Assembly (NCBI GenBank): GCA_030770545.1 | Contig: CM061100.1 | Span: 4,099,501-4,163,500, forward strand | Length of the DNA: 64,000 nt | Direction of reading: 5' to 3' | From: Macropodus opercularis | Lineage: Eukaryota > Chordata > Actinopteri > Anabantiformes > Osphronemidae | Part shown: positions 13,001-27,479 of the stretch, in pieces | Numbering within the stretch: the stretch's first letter is position 1 | How the letters are laid out: each line of letters starts with the position of its first letter | Notes under the pieces: generated by a model | Seen by the model: the letters and a program-made list of their open reading frames with translations, nothing else | What the model was told of the DNA's origin: nothing | The model's database searches: none | Position numbers and translations under genes: made by a program

Positions 13001-16000
13001 CTTTTTTTCATCATGTGGACCATATGAGGACTTATGCAGATGATCACTAACCATGTGAGGGAAGAAGCCCTGTGTACAGGAGGGAGTTTCCATGTTTGTG
13101 CATTGGACCATAAACAGATGAGAAAGTCAACGGGGCAGGCTCAGGGTAGAGGAAGGAGTTAAAAGGCTCACCTTTCATCTGTAGTTAAATGAAGCCTTTT
13201 GATGGATGGGCCCTGTGAAATGAGTCTCAGTGATGCCTTAGTGAGCGCCCTTCATAAGGCAGGGCCCTGGCTCTACACAGGCCGGCTGTTCTAGTAGGAG
13301 GCAAACATGGGGAATTCTCAAAAGTCCATCTGTCTCCTTCTGACCTGTTTGGTTTTCTGCAGGAAGTTCGGCTGGTGAATGTAGGTGTGACTGTATGATG
13401 ATATTAATGAGTTTTCTAGAAAGGCTCCATTCAAAACAGGTCCTTCAAAAAAGAGGAGAAAAAACAGGCCCCATCGGGATTTCAGACGAACCTGCATCCT
13501 GCTTGCCTGCAACACGGAAGCTGCAGAATTAAATTTCATAAACTGCAACATTATTTTCTATTCCTGTTGCTGGGACAAGAAGGAGCACAAGAGCAATGTG
13601 TGGTTTTTTTTAATAGTTGAAATAATATTCCTCTCATAACCGGAAGAAACAACCAGGAATCAAAAAATGCACACATAAACTCAGAACAGATATAAGAAGT
13701 AGAGGAAGAGAAGTGCCCAGAAACATTTTTACATACTCCAGCTTTAGACAAGCCTGTCATTAAGGTTTGGTTTACTGGGACAAGTGTGGCGGTTTAAGCC
13801 AGGAGGCTCCATACGAAACAAGGCTGCGTAAGACTGAATCCCTGTTGGGAATGACAGTGGACTCCGCCTGGGTGCTGGCACCAAAAATACACGGCTAAGC
13901 ATTGGGTTTGAGAATGTATATATAAAGATAATTATTGTATATGCTCAAGGAAAAATATAGTAGACTGTAGCTAGCTACTAATTTGCTCTCTGTCTCTTGA
14001 CTATTAGATTTTCAGCAACAAGCCCTCCACATGTACATAGGGATTACGGGATTGTACTTGTTTATTTAGTTGTTGTTGTGGAAATATTACTAGTTTTACA
14101 TCCATTTACATCCAGTTTTCTTTATAGACGTAACATTTCCACGTGATCACACTTTTTTCCAACCTTGAATGGACCTTCTGCAGCGTGCATTGTGCACATT
14201 AACCACCAGAGGTAGCATTGTTCCTGAGTGAACATTTTCCCAGTGTGATTGATGTTCTGCCTTTTTTGTCGTGTACACATTGCAAAATTAAATCGAAAAG
14301 ACTTTAGTTGCTGCAGTTTTCCTGAATAAAAGATGGTTTGGAGCAAAGCAAGTTTCTAAATTTGACAGCTCTGAGGGTTCTGCTGGTTTGCTGGTCAAGA
14401 AAAATACAAGTTATTCCTCCTACAATTCCACCTCTAAGTTAGTGTTTGTGCATTTTATGTTGTGGTGTGGCCAGCCAGCGGCTGTAAGCCACCAAACGCC
14501 CTCGCTCAGCCTTCATTTACCTGGAACCAGGAAAATAAATGGAAGGAAGACAGAAACACTAAAGGGGTGTGTTATGTTAGAAATGAAAAGGAGGAGTGAA
14601 AGAGCATTGACAAAATTAGTGTGAATGAAAGGAGGGGAATGAAATGAAAGAAAAGGCATTTACATAGAAAGTGAGTGAGTGATTACAGAGGCAAGAATAA
14701 TCACAGGAGGTGATAGCTATGTACAAAAGTGACAAAGAGCATTAAAGAGGCAGCACTGTGTCCTTCTTCTCCTCCTCTAAACCTTGGACCAACAAACCAT
14801 GAATCCAGCTTTTGTGATGTAACACTGTATTGACCCTTGGAGGGGCCCCAAACCAGAAGAGGGTGTTTACTCGTACACGCAAGGAGCTCTAAGTGTTTCA
14901 CAGCCTCCTGTGCTCTGTGAGGGTCAACGTTCGTGGACTGCTCCTGGAAATGGCACTGGAATGGCCCGTGTCTCTCTTGGCTCCTTCCCTCCCACAGAAA
15001 TAACAGAGGCACATAGAGACTGTATTCAATGTAAGTATAAGTCACTCCATCTACAGTCGCTCGCGTGTGTCTGAGCCACAGATTAACATGGCTCCACGTT
15101 CAGTGGGTGTCCAGTCCCGGTCTGAGAGATTGTTTGTTTGGAGGAGAATCCCACTGTCTGTCATTAGTGTGGACCGATTCTCTATGGATGGTGTGTTATC
15201 AGTATAGGATGGATCTCAGCGGTCAGACAAACCTGCCTGAGATCAAAGGGTTAAACATCTGAAAAATAGACTCACAGAATAAAATATAACCATATACTGA
15301 TAGAGTACTGATACTAGTAATATTTCATCTTGAGTCAAGTAATGACACATTCGAGGCCTCTAGGTGTACATGTCACAGACCTACTGAGGAATGCCTTCAC
15401 TGTTCACATTGGCTACATTTAATCTTGGTTCTGTGATGGTGCAAGAAGGAAAAAATGCTCATTAGACTGAATCCTCCATGAACCATGAACGTCTGCTGCA
15501 GATTTCATGGCAGTTCATCAATAGTTCACACATCACACTACAAGCCAAAAATAGCTATTTGAAGAAATGGCCCTAAAACCGACGGAATTACTCCAGACAG
15601 GAGGATTTCAGATTTAGCACCTTCTGTTCGACTGATATCCTAGACAGCAAGTTCCAATGCAATGATATATCACCTGTGGTCATTTATTGTTGTTGACTGC
15701 AGAATATACAACTGTGTCAGACAGTTGTAAGGCTGGAATATATTCTACCCTGACACACCTTGATCTTACTGTTGTACAGTGAGTGTAGAAGAAATAGATG
15801 GATGAGAAAATGGAAACCAGCTGAAACACACTGTGAAGACAATGCTGGATGTGTTTTAGTGACGTTATGGAACAAGCTCTATGTCCAACAGAGTCATTCA
15901 TACGGTGGTTTGATCAGGCACAACTCACCTCTGAGCCTGCATATGTTTCAATTCTGAAGAAATGATCATTTCCAGATTTTAACACTTGTTGGGACACAAA

Positions 16001-19000
16001 CCCATTCAACTATGTTTTACAAGAAGAAAATTATACTGATTTAATGTGATGACTGCAGGCATATGTACAAATGCTCATTGTGTGTTTTATTTCATAACGC
16101 TTTCGCTGGAACACAAATCGTCTCTCTCCTGGCTTTACCTTTTTGGATATTAAACAAAGTGTTATGATACTGGATTTCCACAAAGTTGCAAAACACGCGC
16201 TGCAAGTCGGTGCCAACATGACGCTTTCAATCAACTGAACATTTTTGTCATCTGTGACCGAACAGACTCGTTTCACAGATGTGTCTGTGGGCATGTCATG
16301 CTGGGCTCATGCTCCACACCCAGCAGTTCTCTCGTTCTCACAGCGTCTCTGGGTCTTTAAGGTTACATCCTGCTGATGTGCTCTCGCAGGGCTAACATGG
16401 CCACATGAAAGAACAGTAAAAAAGCACGTAAACACGGATGAAGAAGAAAGGCCTAACATATTACTGGCAGTGACAACGATAACCTCAGATCAAGGTAAGT
16501 TTTACAGGTTTTGTCATTTGGAGAAAACACAAAATCAAACTGAGGCTGATATGGAGGTTTTATTTGTGCAGGTCTTGGCAAACTGAATTTATGTCTCGAT
16601 GATGTCACATGATGATGTATATTGTAACAGGGTCACTAAGTCATCGTCATCTCTCTACTTGGGACCGTGCACACTGCAGTACAGTATGGGGCCTCAACCT
16701 TTTGGTAAAGTCAGAGGATTGCATGACTATGATTCATGCTGTGGGCAATATGAATATCCTTGCCAAACTCTATGACTGTACAAAATACTTGCTTGATGTT
16801 AGGAAATTTCAGTCTGGTCCAGGAACGTCAGCTGGTGGTGCTGGAGTCGCGCCAGCAATGAGCAGACATTATCTGGAAGTTGTTTGTTTGCCATTCCAGT
16901 CTGGGACTGTACATGAGAAGGTATTTCACTTCTTTGCAAATCAGCTCATCATCAGAGTTGCTGCTATTAGCCTGGGGCAAAAGCTCAGTCTCTTCAATAA
17001 TTGCTGCAGCATTTCAATCTGGATCAAAGTGATGGATAGACAAACCAGCAGGCCGCTTGGTGCCATGCTGATGATGTAATCCAGCGACAGACTGCATCCT
17101 GCAACAGGCAAACTGGGCAGGAGAGATGGGCAGAACAAAGCTCAGGCCAGGGTTCAACCCTCACAGTAGAAACTGGAGATGATGGTTTATAGTTTAGTAA
17201 AGCAATGAAACAGTCTGATGGAATTATTACAGTCCCTCATTCTCACACTAACCATCATGTGCTGTCTGTTCATACTGTACATACAGTAAATACAGTGCAG
17301 GTGTATGCAGGAAGCCTAAGTATTATCATTACTAGCATTTATTTCAGCTAGACGGTGTAACTGTCTTTTAGAATAATAAGTGGTCTGACAGTAGGGGAAG
17401 GAGAGGATGGAAGGTCTTCTTGCTACTGAATCACAAATCTATAGCTTTTAATATTATATGAAAAATGTCTTTAGCTATTTCTACAGTACACATGCACACA
17501 ATTTAGGATCACAGGGTTCAGCTAAAGGCACGTTTCTGAGACGGGGTGGCTTCCCTGATATTTTATGGAGGGAAGCTCTTGGTGTCAAGATGATGAAACA
17601 TGAGCGAGGTTACAAAGCACAGGCCCAGGTTTCTGTCACCCAGTCCATGACATGCTGCAGAGTTTCACTCTAAAAGGATGGATTCCAAAGTCCGTGTGGT
17701 CTTTATTCCCACCACCGAGGGCTGCGTGGCTTGGTTTGGCTCTGTACAGACGTCCAAATTCAAAACTCAAAGCCTCCAAAAGAAATCCCATATACCAAAC
17801 TCTGTCATTTTAAAATAATATTTTATAACAGTTAAAAGCTTTGCTCTGCGCCTTTTGAGGCATTTTGCAATAAGTCTTGTTTGGAATTCACATAAAACAG
17901 CCTATTAAGAATCACTTTGGTAAATGTTTCTGGCAGTAATTAGACAAGGTTTAAATGGCTGAGCATAGGATAAGAGCTGTACTCTAACCTTTGAAAAACT
18001 TCCTAAATTCTCTCACTTAGCTTGAGTTAAATCTTTTAGATTAGATTTAGATGATAATTTGGCCTGGAAAAACAAGTAGGTATATTCTTTTGTAATCACT
18101 TGCTTTTCGCACAGCTCTTCCACCAGAGGAATGAACCTGACCTGAGCAGCGCAGAATGACAAGCATTTTTCAGTTGCTATTTCTGCTCTTTTACATCACA
18201 TAAGCCTTTCTATCGTTTGCCAGAGGAAATGAAATGTTTATTATACAGTATAGGCCTGAGGGATTCTGCAGAGAGACGTTTGGTGGACTTAAACAAGGGA
18301 TAAGCTTTTTCTCTTTCCCCTCCAAACTTGGCTTCCTCCTTTGCCATATGAAACGCAGGAGGTGGATGTAGGGTCACAGAGAGAGTAAAGAAGAACCAGC
18401 AAAAGGAATAAATTTGCAGGAAAGGTGAGGCAAAGGGAATTTAAACTGGCAGGTCAGTAAGAGTTATGCCAATCTTCTACGTACATGGGTCTTAGCCTAC
18501 ATCCGCTGATTGGACATGACAGACCAGGCAACCCAATAGGCTCATCCACCGGCCCATGACCTTCCCACTGGAAACATTTCTTTTGAGTGAATGGATCCTA
18601 AATCTGTACAGTATCTTTGTTTTCCCTCTGGAGTTGTTATAAAAGCAGGACCAGTTTATAGATTTATATCATTACAAATACATATAACTCATATGAATAA
18701 GCAGGGATTACACGAGGGCTTGCTTTGCTCAAGGAAACCCAGTTCATTTTTCTTAATAGTAGATTGGATTAAACTACCATCTTTGTATCTTTAAACCCAA
18801 AGGAAATGGAGGAGATGAAGCTAAGAGAAGCACATTAGGACACAATTTGCTGTGTGAGGAGTCCAGGTTTCTAGTCAAGGCTTGTTTAATAAGAAGAATC
18901 ATACTGTTGATGTTGATTGTGTCACCATCCGGAAGAAGAAGTTATCTCATTTATGTGGACACACTGGGTCATATGGCACCACGACTTTCTATAGGAAAAT

Positions 19001-22000
19001 ACTGTAATTTCCTCCTGTTACAGCAGCCACAGGGAGTTGGATAAAATCCCACAATCAGGACCATCTGAAAGTGATTCCCAGGCACAGCCACTGGCCTGAA
19101 ACAGTTTTCCTTTATGGGACAGTTAACGCTTGTCATTCACAGAGATTCACACTCATGCTGTGTTGTGTACAGTGTGGTTGCACACAAACATGCACAAAAA
19201 ATAGTCCAGTCAGCAGTATCTACCTGCCTCAGTACTCAGTCGCACACACACATAGAGAGTTGAAGAAAATTAAAAAACATTTTAGATGCAACTCTAGCTG
19301 CAAAGAGCCTGTCTTCCAACCTGTAGATGTTAACGTCTTCATCCAAAGACACGGACACAGGAAAGGAAAAGCTACGTTTGTCTACATGCTCGTAAAAGAC
19401 AACACACCTACAGCAACTCACCAGATGCCACAGCGTAAAACTTACAGTTTGTGGTTTGTCGAAACTTTCTTAACCCTTTCATGCATGAATTATGAAAACC
19501 ATAGTCAAGATTTTTTTGGGCAAAAGAAACCCAAAAACTGACCTGTCTTTTTTACTTGCAACTCTCAACGAGTTCTTCACCTGTCCACTCAGTCAATGGC
19601 TGACCAGTGTGTGGCAGTGTAACAGACTAACACACTAGCGTCCACAGAGGTGGAATATATGCAACTGAAGGCATGCACACGCAAGAAAACTTTTTATATA
19701 GCTGTCAACTGTAGGGACCACTATGCATGGAAAGGTTAACTGGGTGTAGTAATGGTTAGTTTCCAATCTGCAGCAGCACCTTCTGAGGCAAAGCAACTTT
19801 CACTTGGTTTTGTGTCAGAACAGAGACACAGAGACGCTGGTGGGGGGTAGGGTGAAGCAGGAACACTGAGCCTGGTGTGGGGCTTAGGTCTGTGGGGATA
19901 GTGGATACAGCATCATAATGACCAAGCCAAATATTTGTCTAGTCCATATTCAGAGAGCATAATCAAGTCCTTTTACAGAAGGTATCATTGGAATCTGGAA
20001 ACTGATTTAATGCCAGAGAGAGCAGGTTTCACTAGGCCCTGGTGTTTCCACTTAGGCTACTCTGGTCTCTGGAGGCCCAATCCAGATTCAATACGGGTCC
20101 TTGTGTCCAGAATAAGAATGAATTATGGGCTCTGTCTGAGACATGATAAGCACTGCATCGGAAATTGAAGTGGGATTTCATCAGGAGATGAACTGAGCTG
20201 GGATTTCATTTCACTGTTCAATGAGCAAGAACTTAAAATTTAAATGTACGTTTTCCTACTGTACATGCTGCCAGGGCCTGTTTAGGGAGAGAGGAGCCTA
20301 AAAAGGGGAATTTCTTTTAATTCTATTTAATATCTTCTGTGCTAATATTCACAGAGGTGTCGACTGACTTCCTAGTGTGTTGAGCCTTCCTGTTGGTGTC
20401 AGTAATGTGTCGGGAATGACAGGAGGCAAAATCTATAAAAAAGGGGATGAACATTACATTGAAGACCCTCCCCAGAGTTATTCATGCTTTCGCTTGACCC
20501 TCCCCTTGACTTAGAGGGAAACCAGAGCTATGGAGAGATCAGGCTAAACAGGTCTTATTAGATAATAATAAAAGGTCACTGTTCTGTTCACATTTTCCAC
20601 TGCCCCCAAGTGGCCCAACAAATAAATGATTACATGTTAAAGAGGGTGGGCTCCAGTAATCCGCAATATCTTAAACCAATAATCATTTTAGCAAGAGCCA
20701 GCGTGAATGTCTGAACTATAGAAAAGACACTTCTAAGCCTTCATCAGCAAAAAGAAAACGTACACAACCCTCCTCGTTGGAGTGAATTCTGCACAGGGCC
20801 TTAACAGAGAGCACTGTGGGAAAACTACTGTGCATCATTTTAGCATCATCTAAAAACATCTCAACTCTGAACACAAAAACAAAGTAAACAGTCCAGAAAT
20901 CCAATCATTGGAGCAAACCCGGCTCCATAGTTCACACTTCAACATGTACAGGTCTATATGCTGCTTTCAGCCCAGGTCTGTGAGTGTGTCCACAAAAGAG
21001 CTTGTCTCCCCCAGCAGGTTATTCTGGTGTTATTATGAGAACTCTACATGCTCATTATGGTTGTGGCACTGTTTTCAGGGTGGCTGTCTACTCTGGTGTG
21101 CCAGTACTAGAAATGTTTGTGGCGAAGGAATGACAGAGAGACGCAGGGAGGGAAAGGGAGAAAGCGAAGAGGAGGAGGGGATAGAAAAAGAGATAGAGGA
21201 GCCAGTGTACAGATAAAAGACAGGTGGAAAAGAGAACGGGAAGGGTGCCAACGTGTGGATGAGAGTGACAGGAACCAGTGCAACAGCAGCTTGTTTAGCC
21301 CACCCCCTCAGAGCATCACCAAGCCTTTACAGGAAGGAGACAGAAGCAAGAACACAAACAAATGGACAGAACCACCTGTAAAGGAAAAACACAAACCGCA
21401 CAGACTCCACACATACACACACGCATGGCGGCATTCACACACTCGCGTATGCACACATGCCTTGTATGAACAGTCTTCTTGTGTGCGGTGGCGCTGAGAG
21501 AGACAGCACTGTCTGCTTCACTGCCATAACCTCTGCCACTGCCCAGTGTGAAAACACACCTACACAGAGGTGACTGTCTTTACGACCTATTTATTTGTCG
21601 AGTGACACGAGGTTATTTTATGCGCTCGCCTGCTCTGAAAAAGTCATTTAGTTAGAATCTTGGCGTTTGGAGTTGAGTTTACTACGACTTTATTTATTTA
21701 AATAAATACTTTAGGTAAAATTTTAGTTAAAATAACATTTTTACTACTTAATAGCTTTGTCACCATGGAAACGACAACCTACTAATGCAAAACAGCAGTG
21801 ATTAGATAAATATAAACCATGAGAACATGTCAACACCCAACCAAGCCCAGTGGCCAGTTTTCTTCGATTTCAGTGTGTAAACCCAGTGTTGGTTGTTTAT
21901 GTGTATGTACAGTACGCAGCTTACTGTAAACACTGATATGCAAACAGCCTGTGTTGCTGCTACTCTTGACGTGCATCAAAGAACAGTCTTGTGTCCTCGC

Positions 22001-23200
22001 TAGGCCCAGGCTGCAATTTGGGCTCAAGGCGTGGCTCGGCACCCATTGGGCTGTGTCCGCCCTGCGCACCAGTAATGACCTCTTCCCTATGGGGAGCGTT
22101 TGATCTGGGCTGCCTATGTGCTTCGGCAGGGCCTATTTCTGGAGCGTGGGGGGGGATAAAGGGAGCTTTCAGACGTGGTGCCAATGACCATAATTAAGCA
22201 GCTTTAAGGGGTGGCAGTGAGCGCGCTAGCAAGCACAGAGTTTGTAATTTTGAAGCGAGTCGCAGTGGCTCACTGGAAGTACATGGTAGGGTCGGGTGGC
22301 ACCCAGCACTGGAACACAAGGGACAGTGTGTGTTAGGGGAACTGTAAAGAGGATGTTAATGACTTGCAACCATTAGCACCCTCCCCTCGGGCTGGCTGAC
22401 CGACGGCCTCTGGGTAAAACGCAGGGAGATTGCCACAGATGACACAGGGATTGAGCCCCGCCTTCACAGAGTGTCAGTCAAGATGACCTTTCAGTGCTTT
22501 AGGCCTTTGGTCAGTCAGTTCAAAGTGGGAGCACTAACAGCGTTACTCTGTGGCCTCTTCAGCCACTTGTTTGTCCACTGACGCTGCTGCGTGTTCAGCA
22601 GAACAAGCGCTTCATAGAGTGAATTGCTGTAATCACTCAGAATTAATGTAGGGAGGTTACATTTCAGAAATAAACCCATTTAGTCGCAATTAAACCAAGA
22701 TTACGAAAATCATTGCTAATCAGTCAGTAAAGTTCATTTAGAGTCTTGCTTTTGACTGCTCACGTTGCGATACTGGAGACCTGCAGGGAGGTACTGCAGT
22801 GGAATTTTGTTTGTGGTGCTCACAGCAACATCTGTCCGGTGAATCAGATTCCTTCTAACTTCTCATGAAAACAGCCTCCTTTTTCCAACAATGTTGAAAG
22901 GATCCTAAAATCTCTTATCGCCCTGTTGTGCATACATGTTCACAAAACATCTCGGGCAGGTGGCAGGTGATAATCGCTGGCTCTTGTAGCCGTGCAGAGG
23001 TCCTGAGTAGGCCCCATTTTGCATCACAGGCTAGGACCCAACAGGACCTAATCCAGGGGCTGCATTAGCACGTGTTTAACACCATAAGCAAAACTGATGA
23101 ACACTCTCATAGGTAAAATGTCTGCAGGGACCACAGTGAAGCCATTCAAATGAGAGAAATTGAGTAATTGCGTATGTTGATTAGATTATTCATCTGTTTA
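7084..23200. other. intergenic DNA between b3galt9 and col27a1, left part
   Basis: The b3galt9 3' untranslated region should occupy the first few hundred bases. ATTAAA at 7606-7611 is one possible polyadenylation signal. The remainder is AT-rich, with short open frames of up to about 150 codons and no recognisable domain or exon chain. A TG run followed by a 12-base G run lies at 9334-9358. I see no tRNA, no microRNA that I recognise and no intact transposon. Confidence 0.45.
9334..9358. repeat. TG microsatellite joined to a G12 run
   Basis: About six TG units run directly into twelve consecutive G residues (9347-9358). This is an ordinary simple repeat, prone to length variation. Confidence 0.9.
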
Positions 23201-23220
23201 AGTAAGTTTTTCCTTCCTGG

Positions 23221-23595
23221 GTGACTTTGGATGACTCAGCAGTTTCAGTCCGCGTTTGCACTCGCGTTAATAAAGTGGAGAGGATCTGGAGCCGTGGGCG
23301 TTCCCGTTTGACAGGGGCAGTGCGCTGCGTTTCATTCATATGGTTTTCCGGTGCGTGGGGCTTTGGGTGGGATCCATGGGACCACCCACTCATAAGAAGA
23401 AGGCGTGTAGTTGCTGCGCTGCGTTTGTAACTCGACACCTGGTGTGCGGCGCGCTTGCCAAAGCTTTACCCACAGAAAACCCCATTTAAAAAGGAAAGGG
23501 ATGAGCCCGACGCTCCTGACTCCGTAACCCCCCATCCACCAAGAACCCAGCTTCTCTCCGGCTGCGCGTCCCTCAACCTGGATCGGCATAAATGA
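23221..23595. promoter_or_regulatory. CpG-rich patch, possible distal col27a1 promoter
   Basis: Against an AT-rich, CpG-poor background this stretch is visibly enriched in CpG, for example around 23250-23310, 23400-23455 and 23500-23590. A TATA-like TTTAAAAAGG occurs near 23488. It lies about 6 kb upstream of the candidate col27a1 signal-peptide exon, on a suitable side to be its promoter or first exon. No coding exon could be identified inside it, and the assignment is inference. Confidence 0.35.
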
Positions 23596-24429
23596 ATGAA
23601 ACACAGAGGAATATCGACAGACAATCACACAGAGAGACTCTCTGTCAAAGCAGCCTGCCAGAAGGAATTTATGTCGGGCTTGACAGGCAATTCAACATGA
23701 GCTTTTCCCTCTGGAAGTTCATTACAAGCTTGTCAAATGTGTAAATCGGGCGTCTGCCCCCCTTGCAAAGGAGTCACGCTGTGATTAACGGATCAGGTTT
23801 TTGACTGCCAGGACAAATGAATACAAATGAATTTAGGCACCCGAAGGAGAGATTGCAGAACCTCTCACCTAGACACAAAGTAAGTAACAGAGATTTTAAT
23901 TCTGTCTGTGTGGAAGAAACCGAGCTGGGGCTGAGTTCTAATTTCGGGGAGCTCTCTAGCTCGTGTGCGTACAGTACCTGTGATGTGCCGGCTGGCTGTG
24001 GTCCAGCTCTCCATGCAGGACCCACGTCCAGCGGAGACACTGGGGCTAAATGGTCTGTTGGACCAGCCTTGTATTATACATAAGGCTTATATACTATGCG
24101 ACAACCACGGGAGCAAAGCAAAAGATATTTGACTAAACGTTGATCATTTTTGCTAAGGCAGCTGCGCAAAAGGACCCCAAAGGATCACCAAGTTCATTTG
24201 GAAGCACTCTGTGTAGGTCACAGCCTCAACTTTTACTTGTGTGGATTGTACATATTTTCATTTAATACACAAAGGGTGCAGGTTCAAAGTGCTCACTGAA
24301 CTGACCCATATGTCAAGGCAAGCAAAACAGGCAATTGTTCCGACCTATAAAGTTTCAGGAGAGGTTGATGCGCATCCACTGGAGCGTTTGCCAGATTGAG
24401 GATGCTTTTCCTATTTCCCCTTTTTTAGA

Positions 24430-24463
24430 AATAATAATAACATTTATTATAATAATAATAATA
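24430..24463. repeat. AAT-rich simple repeat
   Basis: Two blocks of AAT/ATA triplets are separated by a few bases. This is an ordinary simple repeat. Confidence 0.8.
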
Positions 24464-26256
24464 CAATGGGATGTTTTGTCTTCTAGGCTTTCAGTCAGAT
24501 ATATGGTTTTTGCTGATGAATCATTTTTACAAGAGCATACAACAGCATTTAACAGCATTAAATTTATGTATAAATTTATTGCCCTGTGACATAAAATGCA
24601 CATGTTTCGCAGCATGGACCACTGGACTCTAGTCGTGACTACTGTGTTTTGATTCTAGGGAATTACGAGCAGTAGCCAGCTGTTGCACCTCACATGGAAA
24701 ACTTCATTCATTCATTCACTTACACACGAATGCGCCACTTTCAGCCTCAGACTAATGCTCGGTTTGATGGATGTATCACATTGTGGACGCAGTCAGTTGG
24801 AAAGTGCGGAAATTTGAACCCTCGTCATTTAATTTTTCATGATAACAAGGCGATATCAGTTTTATTTTTTATTTTTTCACCTGAAATGATTCTGTGCAGA
24901 AACTGTCCGTCATAAAAAAGAAAGCAATGGCGTGTTTTGTCATCATTAAATTAGCCAGCGTTCAAGAGTAGAGTACAACATTATTTATTTAGGAAAACGC
25001 ATGGACTGCCAGGCAGAAACACGTTGTACCTGCATGAGGTTCCCCACATGTCCACAGGGTGTCGCTCTTTTTGGCTCACCCCTGTTTTTTCTCATTCTGA
25101 GGCATTTCCTCATAACCTTCTGTTATTAATACCCTTTTGGTCTGTAGCATGCACTTGGTTCCTGAGTGGAACATGCTATCACAATGACTCACCTTTAATG
25201 TTTCTTGGTTATCTGACAGGAGGAAGATCAGTTTTCTTGGTTAGATTAGTTGGGAAGTAAACAGGCTGGAGTGGGAGATGACTGACCTGCCGTTGGTTTG
25301 ATGAGGTACCCACTCATCAGACCTGCTGGTGTCAGCTCATCCAGAGGAATTTTCCACAGTGGGTGTGTATGGTCAGAGGGCAGGATCGCCTTCGGGAATT
25401 CCTTTAAGTTAATCACTGAGTGGTTTGAGCTTGTGAAAAAGACAAACCTACTTTTTCTCGACCTTTAAAACTGGTTGCCAGGTTGCAGACAGGCTGCTGT
25501 TTGTGCCCAGGGCTGGTGCTGGTGGTAGTTTTGGGGGTCAAGAGGTTAGAATCAGAGTTTGGACAAAGGTGATGCAGTCAAGGTTAAGGCAAAGAGAGAC
25601 AAAAACTACAACAGGGAGTCCTTGCAAGAGGTATTTTTTAAAACCCTGAAACAAACATGTCTTGTTGCTTTGCTGATCACACTGCTCACAGATTTTCCAT
25701 GAATGGAAAAAGATGTCTGTGCATGTGCTGTTCCCACTTCTGTCTTAACTACACTGGTTGTTAGCACAGTATGAGGGTTAAACTGTCTGGTTTAATGGCT
25801 GACGTGCTGTTCATCGGGCCTGTATTTTGTCCACTCAGCGTAGCAGTGAGTTCCCTCAGGGAATCATGTCAGAGCGCACTGTTGCAGACTGAAAACCACA
25901 GCAGCCTGAGTCAGTGGTGGAGTCCTGGCGTCAGCTCCAGTGATTTAAACCTTTAGTTTCTTCACAGAAGAAGAATCCTAACCTGTCACGTACACTTCAA
26001 AAACATCCTAATGGAAACTTAAACAAGCTACCGAGAGCTCTAAATGTGAAAATCCAATGAAAAGCAGCCCTGTTTCCCAGGAAACTCGGTCCAGTTATCG
26101 CAGATGTAAACAGCCTGGGGGAACAGAATACCAAGAGTCAGTTTTGCTGCAGTGAGAAAAAAAAATCGAAGCATTCGTGACTCATTTCGCTTTTCTGATA
26201 AGAAACTGACTGAGACTGGAGCCAGCTGGTAGTCTGAGAGATACACATTGCTTCCT

Positions 26257-26258
<2 letters not shown>

Positions 26259-26290
<32 letters not shown>
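26259..26290. repeat. CA dinucleotide microsatellite
   Basis: An uninterrupted (CA)16 tract. Confidence 0.95.
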
Positions 26291-26292
<2 letters not shown>

Positions 26293-27408
26293 CCTTAGTA
26301 ACCACATCCAGCTGTTTGTGGGGTTGATTGTGATGAAACTTTATTAGCAACCAGGAGCTGGAAGAGCAAGAGACGTAGACACCACAAACACATGCAGTTT
26401 GTGAGCACCGCCACACATACACTTAGGTGCAGCATGTACACACAGTAAGTGTAATCATTCGATGGGGGAAGTAGCTAAATCATCGTGTTTAGGCTTTTGG
26501 TTTTTCCTGTTTTGCTCACTTTCTGATGGGGATATTGCAGGTAAATATGTTAACGCAATAGTTAGTCTTTCCCACATTTATGTATTTGGAGTTGTTTGGA
26601 GACCTGGTCTGCTTCTCTGTGACTCTCAGCCACAGCTGCTATACACATTTCCTCCTCCAACGTGTGTGTGACCATGTGTGTCTGGATGACCTCCAGTGGT
26701 AAACAGTGGCTCCCCTGCCTGTCACCAGAGCTCGGCCCCCCACTGAGCTTTCAGTCCGGTTGCCAGTCACTCTGCTTCGCACCTGGAGATGATGAAGGTG
26801 TTGAGGGAGAGCGCCTCATTTCAGTTTCTGTAGCACGGCTTGGTTTTGCAGATAGGTTTGATGGATAAGTCTATAACCCCCTCACAAACCACAGCTTGAA
26901 ACTGTGGAGAAAGGTGCTGTGTTGTAAGTGTTTTTACAGAATCTTGTTCACATTTGTTATTAGTATCAGTAGCTCAGTTGCAAAGCATGTGCTTTTATTT
27001 AAGTCTCTGTCTTGTGAAATAAAAATAATGATTATAGAGACATTTGCTTCATATCTGTAGCTATATCTGTCTTGACTGCAGTAAGTCTGACTTCAGAAAT
27101 GCTTACAGATGTTCCTCAGGTTCAACTGCAGGATCTTCATGTTACTGGTTAAACCGCGTAATAATGACTTTTAAACATTAGCGTCTACATCTACCTCAAT
27201 TAATTAAAGTAAGACATGTGGGAATACTTCTAGCACAACTTTGTTTGAAGGAAAACATTAACAACTTCCAAAAGAAATTTACCAACCTGACAACCAAATC
27301 AAGTGTTGGTTACATATACTATATGAATTGGGTATTTTGCCAAGTTGCATGATTCAGTGCTGACTGTGACTGACTCTGTCTCTAACGTTTCGCCTTCTCT
27401 TTCCCCAG

Positions 27409-27479
27409 GAGAGCCCTATTGCTCTGTACCGTTTTATATTGTACTTGTTACCTGGGACTTACACAAGTACACTCTGAAG
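27409..27479 (+). other. isolated exon-like segment, function unknown
   Basis: This 71-bp segment is preceded by a strong pyrimidine tract and acceptor (CTCTTTCCCCAG) and followed by a GTAGGA donor. It contains no ATG and its length is not a multiple of three. It could be an untranslated upstream exon of col27a1 or a chance pair of splice-like signals. Confidence 0.2.

Noticed and set aside
16609..17079. 156-codon plus-strand open frame in the intergenic gap
   Set aside because: No recognisable domain, no flanking exon chain, and composition like surrounding non-coding DNA. Length is possible by chance.
17151..17160. GGTTCAACCC resembling a tRNA/SINE B box
   Set aside because: No A box, acceptor stem or cloverleaf around it, so it is a chance match.
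19071..19541. 156-codon plus-strand open frame in the intergenic gap
   Set aside because: Same reasons: no family resemblance, no promoter or splice context.
25771..25845. Alternative col27a1 signal-peptide exon (MRVKLSGLMADVLF...) before a GTGAGT donor
   Set aside because: It ends in phase 0 and cannot join exon 3, which needs one leftover base. The 29548-29604 exon fits the frame.
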